Of a DNA stretch of 64,000 nt, positions 1 to 10,331 are shown in pieces. Position 1 is the first letter of the stretch. Each line of letters begins with the position of its first letter. Position numbers and translations under genes: made by a program. Source of the DNA: Hormiphora californensis (taxonomy: Eukaryota > Ctenophora > Tentaculata > Cydippida > Pleurobrachiidae); the NCBI GenBank assembly GCA_020137815.1, contig CM035357.1:2996528-3060527 (forward strand). Direction: 5' to 3'. Below the pieces are notes generated by a model. That model worked only from the letters and a program-made list of their open reading frames with translations, was not told the DNA's origin and ran no database searches.

Positions 1-2194
1 TGGCTACTGCTTTTTGTTTATCGACCTAATAAGTATGTTGCACAATTTCAAAAAGAAAGTTTTGTGACAGTTTTGAGGAAGAACTAAACGAACTAAAAGG
101 CATCCTTTAGTTGTCAGCATTTTGACAACTGATCTATAACATCCCTTTATGGTAGCGTTATCTACGTCTAATTCTCTAGAAAATAGGAATTAGTTCGCAC
201 TCGGGGCGACTTTAGACATAGTTTTGACAGCTCCTAGCTGCTGTGATCGACAGAAAATGAAGCTCAAAACAACAATAATTTCTGTATTAGGAGTTAATAT
301 GGGGCTCAATTTTGTTTTATAAGTTAAACATCCATCCAGAGGACTCCAAACCTAAGTATAGTAAAGATCTGGGTACCTGTACATGCTTTTGTGGTACCGC
401 AACTACTTTCTACTAAATTAATTGGCAACTAATTAGCACTAATTGTACTTACTTGTGGGAGTAAAGAATGACACTTCCGTTGAAGTAATAACAGCACGCC
501 AAACCGTTTTCATCACCTGAGGGGGGGTATCTTTTAAATGCAGTTCCAACCCCGACTGAAGATCTTGCCTAGTTTAGTTGCCATTCTTTATGCAGGTTGT
601 CTTATTTTGTGCAAGGAATCGCCTTCGGACTCGCATTATAAGCTCACAGCTCGGACCCGGGAAACATGTCAAATCTTTTTTTTGTTCAAGAGGGTCGAAA
701 AGATCAGGGTCGAAAAGATCAGGGTCGAAAAGATCAGGGTCGAAAAGATCAGGGTCGAAAAGATCAGGGTCGAAAAGAGGGTCTCGAGCTAGTCAAATAT
801 CTTATAACGTACATTTGTCCCAGCCGTGTGTGCTCCTCTCATAGTCAGTACTCCGTTTCTCACAGTAGGTATTGGCCACAGCAGCTATCACTGCCACTAA
901 CACCGCCAAACTTGCACACAACCTGTAATTGGAAATAGTTCCTTATATGGGGTGTATATAAGCAATCAATACGAGGAAAACTGAGCGATATTTGACAGTC
1001 TGAAGATTATTTCTTTTTCCGAGGGATTCATTTCGACAAACAGAGCTTCAGAAGCTTTCGGTACGGGTAGCGGTAAATGATAACAAGCTATGTCAGTTAC
1101 CGAAGGTTAATAAATGTGTTGCTTCATAAAAAACTGCACTCTCCGAATCGAGCACAAATAATGGTAGTCCCATGTCAAAATGAACAAATTATTAAGTTGA
1201 CCTTAAGCAAACACTTTAAAAAGACGAATGTCGCTTTGACCGATATCACCCACTGCTTTGGATCAACAACAAAAAAATAGCAAATACACGCCCAGTTTCT
1301 CACCTTATCGTATTCATCTCAGCTAGTAGGTAATGCAAAGGGTGAGGGGAAGTCTTGTGTGTGTATACAACTCAAGCGCAGTCCTTCTCTCTCTATCTCT
1401 GTCTCTCTCAGCTGGTGATGATGGTGTGTGTGCGGGTACGAGCAACGCGAACAACTCTATCCATCATTGAGTGATGTGGATTTAGAGGGGGAGAGAGGAG
1501 CGCTCAGGTCACGTGAGGTTAAACCTTTAGAGGAACATATAGATGACGATACTGGCCGGAGAGCCCCGATTTAAATATATACATATTGGAAGGAGGCAAA
1601 CGGAGGTGCAAATGTTAAATCTGGATCGTATTATTATACTGACTCTCCGTTTGTCATCAGTGATTGTCATTGTGTTTTGTCACTTTGTCACCGTCCTTAA
1701 CTCCCCTCTTGTTTGTCCTATCACGTGACACACCGCTGAATGTCACGTGACTAAATGAGTGTGTGGGTATTATAACATGGGGGAATGTCAGTCTATCCGC
1801 CCATCCAGTGAGGCCGCATCAGCCTCTCTCTGAGACCATCACCTCTAGATCTTTACACACACAGCCCCCACCCACCTCTCTATCCCCATCTCTGTGTATA
1901 TTGCAGTTTTTACTAAAGGCGGATTTTGTGCGTGTGTGAGTGTACACGTTAATCTAGCTTGTTTAGCCGGAAGGATGATGTCTTCCGCACTATTTTGGTA
2001 AATTTGATTTCGATTTAAATCCGTACTTTTACTTACTGAGCTGTTTATATAAGTTTGCCATCGTTGAATTCTCACGGTTATTGAATTCGTTAGTTATTCA
2101 ATAATATTTGCTGACCACCTCTCTAACCACTTCGCTAACCACCTCTCAAACAACCTCTCTAACCACTTCGCTAACCACCTCTCCCTTCCTCCAG
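1..2194. other. No confident coding exon; upstream region of first gene
   Basis: The first gene (known exons from 2195) needs at least one more upstream exon ending in phase 2, and I could not identify it. A short ORF opening at ATG 1612 encodes a hydrophobic, signal-peptide-like stretch and ends at 1728, but no matching donor is evident. The rest is AT-rich DNA with a short tandem repeat at 691-780 and CT-rich runs near 1385-1410 and 2105-2190. The second CT run contains repeated ctaaccacctct words and doubles as the pyrimidine tract of the acceptor at 2193-2194. Confidence 0.5.
691..780. repeat. 15-bp tandem repeat, six units
   Basis: The unit agggtcgaaaagatc repeats six times in register; the last unit ends in agagg. 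Because 15 is a multiple of three, all forward frames read through it, which creates spurious short ORFs. Confidence 0.95.
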
Positions 2195-5100
2195 TGCCTT
2201 GGTTATAGTCTTCGCCCCTATCATCTCAACGGAACAGACGCTGTCACATTATTCTTACGCAAGTAAGGAATGATCAAACCATGGATTTCTATTTTAGTAA
2301 TATTCTCAGACGTGGGTGGTCTAGTTCTCGATAAATTTAGGCTCTAAATTAGGCTCTAAATTAGAGTTCACAAATAAATTGGCGTGGCTTGCCTTGCTCG
2401 ACCCTACGTTTCACCTCGCCCCACGCAGCGAAATGTAAAGGAGGGTTAGAACAGGGGGTGGCAACAAAAGTCCAAAATCATGGAATGATGCACGAATAAT
2501 TTTACACACACTTTCAAGCGGCTTCAAGTTCAAGTGGCCAACTTATTTTCTCACAAAACTAAATTAGGTATTTTTCTTCCATTTTAGACGGTGCTGAGTT
2601 CTGCTGTTACTACTTCCACAATGAGTCCGTGTCCATGTTTAGCCACGAATACCACACCCACTACAACCCTGTAAGTACAGCTCTCGACACCTTTGTGTTG
2701 CACTTCTGTGTTGTACCACTTTTTAGGTTCACTCTCCGACCAATCGGTGAATGTGCGTCTTGATATCTGAGACCAGCATGGTTTGTAGTTTTTTCGTAAG
2801 GAATGGCTACCTAACTTTAGAACACATTATCGTCTGATTAAAACCTTTAAGCAAAATATTTTGTTTGGGATAATTTTATGCTCATGTATAATTGTTGCTC
2901 CGAACTATGATCGATTTTACTGAGCTTTGACGCAAATGGTTTTCAAAGAATTCAAAGCATTCTTTACCGGTAACCTAGTTGTTTAGTTGTTACTCAGCAT
3001 TCTGAATGCTGTTATACCAGTTAAATATCCACGTAGTAGTTTTCCTATCACTGTAATTAAAGTCTTGGTGGTTGGCATTTTCCTTCGGAATGAGGCACAG
3101 CATTGAGACACATGCGATTAGGAAAGTGCTCAAACTTGAGAAAAAATGGTAGCTGAATTTTGAATCATTGTGGAATTTTGGAGCTGCCACATGAGACAGT
3201 TTGAACAGCTATTTTAGCTATTTTGTACATCACGACACGTCTCAATACCTTCTTTGGTTACGAATGCACCACCAATGGCTTGTGTCGAGGAGTATTTTCA
3301 GTACCAAATACCTTCTAAACAATATAACCATGCTATAATAACCGGGTAGTGGGTTGATCGGGGAGACATGTTGTTTAGTGGGTTATATAGTGACACTTCA
3401 TACTTATGAGGCATAAACTCTGGCCACTGGCACGTTATTTCAGATACCTTTCTCCCAGCGCGCCGCTGGGAGAAGGTAGCTGTAGTTTATCCGCCAGTGG
3501 CGGATAAACTGGTTTAAATCACGACGACGATCCCGAGGCGGAGCCGAGGGAGAGGCGGAGGGGTTTAAACCAATAACGTGCCATTGGTCAGAGTTTATGG
3601 GTTATATACCCTGCTTTAGTTGTTTGTTTCAAGTATTACACACTAAAAAGAGAGAAAACACTAATCAAAACACACAAAGAGAACTGAGAAACAGTCAAAA
3701 ACATCTCTCAATTGAGTGTATATTGTTTGGTAACAGTTACTAAGGAGAGAGAGAAAGAAATAACAAGATATGGGGCATGCCAGACATAACACAGAGGAAT
3801 TGAGATAGTGAAACAAAAGGGGAGATAAAGAGAGAGAAATTGACGGAATGTGTTGTTTCTTTCTCTCCAGTGCAGTGTGTAACTCTTGCAAACAGTGTTC
3901 CCTCTGTATTTCAGTAAGAACTGATCATTTACACACGGAGGGTGAGATTCCTTCCTACGCCTGATGGAGTGCGGGCCGGGGCTAACGTCTAGCACAACCC
4001 TACTAAAAGGGATGTAGCTAGCGATAGTGTCTAAAGACTCCATCTCTGGAGAGCATACCCAGGGGACAAACCACACACCCCCCCTGTAATGGGTCTCTCC
4101 ATCTAACATGGACTAACCCAACCCCTTAATCAAGATTCAAAAATTCCAAACTACTAATAAATTCACTCAAGGTACAATGGTAGAAAACCAGCAGAGACCG
4201 GAGTTAAACACTTCATTATATTATTACCCAGGGGCTCTTTTACGTTCCCCTGTAACTACCAGAGCCAAGTTTTGGGACGGGGCAACTACAGGGATGCCCA
4301 AATCAAATGGGCTACCCTTGCTCCCGACCCTAACTAAACAACCAATATATAGGCCAATAGGGTGTGTAATTCGCCGACCCCCAGGCCACGGGGCCTTAAT
4401 TCCGTGGTCACGAGGCGTCTCTTCTTTCCCTTTTAAAACAACGGGGCATATCATTACTGACCCGCCATAATCCCATGCTATATGGAGAATTATATTAACT
4501 TCACAAACCATCTAAGTGAGGACTCTCACTACCCTTATCTCCCCCAAATAGCTAGAGGACTCTCAGCAACTCCGCACAGGGCCCCCATCCCAGGAGGGCC
4601 CTCCAGGGAGCACCCTCTATCCGGGGAGCACCCTCCATTACATGAGGGCACCAGCCCCTGTAAAACGGGACTATCGCCCGTAAGAGAAGCTGACCTTCTA
4701 AATGATGGAGATTCGGGCAGTGTAGCGACAGGGAAAGGGCAGAAGAGTCAAATCGCAGCCCCGAATAGTGCAGGTGGAATCCAAATGACCCTCCGAAAGG
4801 AAGGGACAGGGAGGTCCAACACTGCCCGCGGAGCCCAAGACAATCTGCCGCCCCCACCCCAGAAGGAGGGGCAGCAGAGTCTAGGGCCGCCTCCAGGACC
4901 CTCAGCAGCCAAGAAAATAAGTAAAAACATCAGAGTAACACAAATTAACCTCCATAAAAGTCATGAAGCATGGGATGACATAATCACCTGTAACCAAACA
5001 CGATCACAAATTATCCTAGCCCAAGAACCACCTATTATAGGGAAAACATCTAAAGTTAGAGCCAGCGGAGGATTCTCTGCCCTATATGACAAAAGGGCTC

Positions 5101-8100
5101 AGAGACCACGTGCGAGCATCTTAATCAATAGTAACCTAGGGAGGAACGTATTTCTCCTTGACAAATTCACTGACAGGGACACAGTCACTATCCTTGTCAA
5201 ACTGGGCACCAAATCAGTCATTTTATGCTCAATGTACATGGACAGAGAGCTAGAATGCCCTCCTAAATTACTAGGAGAGTTGGCAGCCCACGCAAAAAGA
5301 AATAACTTGAAACTAGTAATTGGATCTGATACCAACGCCCACAACACTAGTTGGGGGGCACTGGTTAAAGATCCTATTGGGAAGAAAAGGGGAGATGCAC
5401 TATTAGAAGCCATTGTAGATCTTGATCTGCATGTATCGAACGTGAATTGCCCCCACACTTTCAACAATGGAACAAGAAAAAATGTGCTAGATCTTACCAT
5501 GACCAACAACCATGCACTGGACATGATACAAGACTGGCAGACAGTAGAAGGAAAATGCAGATCCGACCACGTACCCATCACATTTGTGTTGAGGGACATG
5601 GACGGTAGCAAGATCCGCTCATTCTACAATATTAAGAAAACAAACTGGGCCCTATATAGACAACTTGTGGAAAAGGGCCTAGAAGAAACAGGACTGACAG
5701 AAATGGTAATATCAAACGCCGAAGAACTTGAAACAGCCAACGAAAAACTAATAGAACTGATGCTGTGGGCATACTACAAGTGTACCCCAAAAACATACGT
5801 TTCCGCCCACTCCAAAGACCCCCCGTGGCTCAGTGGGGAGGTCAAGGCAGCTAGGGAAGAAATGTTTGATAAACTGAGACACGCCCAGACCACGAAAGTG
5901 CGTCAGGACTGGGACTCAGCAAAAACAGCTCGAAACAAATACACAAAAACCAAAAACCAGTCTAAATTTAAAAACTGGAAAATATGGGCTGAAGATCTCG
6001 ATGCATATTCAGATGCCCAGAAGGTTAGCCAAGTGCTCAAGAACAGTAAAGATTATAATCTCAGCTGTATCTTTGACGCAAATGGTGAACTATCACAGTC
6101 CCCTAAAGAAACCCTCCAGATAATGGCAGAGGTTCACTTTGGCGAGGACCACTCAACTAGACCCTCCCTCAAGGACAAAACTGAAGCCCCAGAAGGGGAG
6201 TGGTCTGATGAAAAAACATTCTCGAAAACACGTATCATCAAGGCGCTGAGGGAATTTAAACCCTTAACAGCTGCTGGGCCGGATGGCATCAGGCCCATCA
6301 TGATGCAAAAAGTAGCAGACATTATTGCTGAACCATTTGCAAAGATAGCTAAGGCATCGTACAGTCTAGGGGTAACCCCCAAATCCTGGCAGGAAGCAGA
6401 AGCCATCTACCTGCCCAAGCCAGGAAAGGATGACTATCGTATGCCTAAATCATACCGAACAATAACCCTTGCGTCAAACCTCCACAAACTCATGGAACGG
6501 TTAATTCTATGGCACATTGAGGTAGACCAAAAAGTACACAAAAAATTAAACAAGTCGCAATATGGATTTAGAAGAGGCGTTTCAACAGAAACAGCCCTCC
6601 ATAAAGTAGTACGCAAACTCGAAGGCACCCTCATGCACAAGGGCATTGCCCTGGGTACGTTCTTGGACATCGAGGGAGCCTTCGATAATGTGGCATTCCA
6701 AGCTATGGAAAGAGCCCTTCATGCAAAGCTACGCGACAAAAGAACAGCGGTCTGGATCACCTACATGATCTCAAACCGCGAAATAACCACGAACCTAATG
6801 GAAGAGTCCCTTACTATAAGAGCCACCCGGGGTTGTCCCCAGGGAGGAATACTTTCCCCGTTCCTATGGAACCTGGTAATGGACGATCTACTAAACCATA
6901 GCAAAAAGAATATACCAGGTGAACTAAAGGGCTTTGCGGATGACTTATGTCATATAGTAGCAACCACAATGCCCTCCGGAAGAAATGGACCCTCTGCGGA
7001 CATACTCCCTCTAAGGGACGCGACCCAGAAGGGGCTTAATTCCATAAACGCCTGGTGTAAGACAGTAGGGCTCAAACTAAGTGCCCTGAAATCGCATGTA
7101 GTCATATTCACCCATCGAAAAAATGTGAAAATTGGAAACCCGATCAAAATTCAGGGTAACCCTATCAAAGTGTCCGAATCCACGAAGTTTCTAGGGATTA
7201 CCCTTGACAGCAAACTGAACTGGAACGAGCACGTAAACAAACAAATAAAAAAAGCAAAAAATATCCTGATGCAGTGCCGTAAAGTGGTGGGACCCACGTG
7301 GGGACTAAACCCTAAAACGGCCCTATGGATATACACTGCAATAGTGAGACCCACCTTATGCTACGGGGCAATGGTCTGGGCTAATGCAATGCGAACCAAA
7401 ACAAACAAAGAAAACATGATAAGGGTACAGAGGCTAGCACTCAAGATGGTAACTGGGGCCATGCCCTCGACGCCATCAACAGCCCTAGACACAATCACAA
7501 ACACCGCCCCGATCACCGACCATCTGAGGTACTGTGCAGCCAAAACTGCATACACCCTAATGGCAACGGGAGAATGGGAAGGGCCAATAAAATCAGACCT
7601 AAAGACCCCAAAAGTGTTCACTTCGCATGCCAACACGGTATCACGTGATCTCAGAACTCTGGAAGCAGAGGGCAGATTTCACGATCTCACAACCCCGGAA
7701 CTCACCCTAGACAGGGAATTCTCGTTAGAGATCCCAGAAAGGGAGACGTTTTTGGAGGATGGAGACAAGTACACGATAGTTGCACACACTGATGGGTCAA
7801 AAATTAACAACAATGCCGGTGCAGGATACATTATCCACTCTGGCGAAACAGAGCTAGCTCGAAATTCGTATAACCTAGGCCCCGAAGGAACTGTCCCGGC
7901 GGCAGAAATGTATGCCATACAACAGACGGCTCAATATCTCCTGGATAGGGGAACAGCTAACGAGCGAATACTCATAAACTGTGACAGTCAAGGGACAATA
8001 AAGACCCTAGACTCCACGACATGCAGATCAAAAACCACGATAAAGACTATCAAAAATCTGAACACCCTAGCCATATTCAACGATGTCATGATTAGATGGA

Positions 8101-10254
8101 TCCCGGCCCATCAAGGGTACGATGGAAACGAAATAGCAGACATCTTGGCAAAAAGGGGTGCTCAGGAAATCGAAGAAGTTACTCTCATACCAATTCCCAA
8201 AGCGGCAGCCTATGCAGCCCTCAGGGAGAAGGTTAAAACCGGACCCATCAAACAAACCAAACATATGGACATGATGTGGACCGAAAGATATGAGAGAGCT
8301 CTTCAAAAACTTAATAGAACAGACCTAAGGGCGGCGACACACCTACTCACAGGGCATTGCCACCTTAACTACCACATGAAAAAATTAAAAAAAGTCGAGA
8401 CCACAACCTGTGCAGCATGTGGGATGGAAGACGAGACAATAAAGCATGTACTTACTGAATGCCCCGCCCTTTGGAAACTCCGACAGGAATCCTTTGACAG
8501 GCTGGGCCTCAGCATGTACGAAATTAGACACCATCAACCCCTTAGAAAAACGATCTCGTTCTATAAGAAGGCGATGGAGATACTTCACCCCCCTGAAACC
8601 ACCCCTTAAAGGGAGGTTTCCCCTGTGACCTGGTATGGCACCAGCTCCCCAAGTCTCCTTGGGCCGAAGCAGTTGGCAACATACCAGCCACACCACCCAG
8701 GACGGGGAACGGGAGCCTCATGGCACCCACCCCTTACTGGCTAGTGCTTCGCACTAGCCAGCGTCCTCCCAGAAGAAGAAGAAGAAGATCATTTACACAC
8801 ACTTTGAATGTAACATAGGAGTAATAATAAACAGCCAGCCAGTGGGAAATAATCTGCCGCTGGACTGGCTGTATATTGAGAGCGCGCCAGTGGGACTTCT
8901 CGCCACTGGCGGGTTATTTAAGTTAGCAGGGTATATATGAGGTATAAACTCTGGCCACTGGCGCGTTATTTCAGATAACTTTCTCCCAGCGCGCCGCTGG
9001 GAGAAGTTAGCTGAAGTTTATCCGCCGCTGGCGGATAAACTGGTTTAAATCACGACGACGATCCCGAGGCGGAGCCGAGGGAGAGGCGGAGGGGTTTAAA
9101 CCTATAACGTGCCAGTGGTCAGAGTTTATAGGTTATATACCCTGCTTTAGTTGTTTATTTCAAGTATTACACACCAACAAGAGAGAGAACACTAATCAAA
9201 ACACTCAAAGAGGACTGAGAAATAGTTAAAACACCTCACAATTGAGTGTACACTGTTTGGTAACAGTTACTAAGCAGTTGCTAAGGAAAGAAATAGCCTG
9301 ATAAGGGGCATGTCACACATAACACAGAGGAAGAGATAGTGAGACAAAAGGGGAGATAAAGAGAGAGTAATTGACGGAATGTGTCCTTTCTTTCTCTCCA
9401 ATGTAGTGTGTAAGTGTTGCACATAGTGTTCCCTCTGTATTTTAGTAAGAACTGATCATTTACACACACTTTGAATGTTCAAAATAAATAACCTGCCAGT
9501 GGGAAATAATCTGCCGCTGGACTGGCTGTTTATTGAGAGCGCGCTAGTGGGACTGGCGGGTTATTTAAGTTAGCAGGGTATATAACAGTATAACTATTAC
9601 AGTCGGGGCTTCACCGCCATGTTTCTCGAGATGCTCTAAAGAGAAGAATCTGAGAAATAAAATGAACACAAAAAATATAATTTGGCTCTATAGAACAGGA
9701 CAAATATATTTTTGAGACGGTTAACTGATTCAAACGTACGACGAGACGCATCTCGCCGACACTTTTTATTTTTCAAAACCCGTTTTATGCACTATGCAAA
9801 AGGCACAAAGGTTGTAAGTTGAAATACAGTTAAATGGTTTGTATGACTTTTTCTTTTTCCCTCACATCATATTTTAGGCGTGGCCTTGCTTGAAACACAT
9901 CGAATAAGGGCACGGACAAATTGAGTAATTCTTTTCATTTGCACGACCCTGTTTCCCGCGACCGCCCAAAATGTAAATGATGATCAGAACAAGTTTTAAC
10001 CAGCTCCTATACTTCAGACACCCATCTGCCAGCATTTGCGTGTTTTTGCCTTATTGGCCACAGGGGCGCTGGTAAGGGTAATCTCACGACCCTATTTTAA
10101 CCCTCCTCAATATATTTCAGACGACTATCTGCCAGTACAATATCGATGTAACGGAACCAGAGGAACTTGAGGATAACTGTGATCTGGTTCTCTGTTTCAA
10201 GGACCTGAATTTAGATGATGGTGACTTCATCAAGATAAACCACAAAGATCTCCA

Positions 10255-10331
<77 letters not shown>

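Larger units (their letters stand above)
3406..9590. repeat. Tandem pair of ~660 bp fold-back repeat units, first split by a LINE
   Basis: Unit 1 occupies 3406-3936 and resumes at 8801-8936; unit 2 is 8937-9590. Each begins with a palindromic block of about 190 bp: the sequence around ataaactctggccactgg recurs inverted near its far side, and it holds inner palindromes ctcccagcgcgccgctgggag and tttatccgccagtggcggat. The second block of each unit is bounded by inverted ends, tatataccctgct on the left and agcagggtatata on the right. The units are near-identical, and only the first is interrupted, so the LINE arrived after the duplication. Confidence 0.85.

Noticed and set aside
1612-1728. Signal-peptide-like ORF as first exon of the unrecognised gene
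   Set aside because: No donor in the required phase before the stop; kept only as a remote possibility.
4177-4470. 97-codon ORF upstream of the LINE ORF as a possible ORF1
   Set aside because: No coiled coil, RRM or zinc knuckle; more likely part of the 5' untranslated region.
5099-8696. Many minus-strand ORFs over the + strand LINE
   Set aside because: Antisense shadows of the 1375-codon ORF; they carry no domain motifs.
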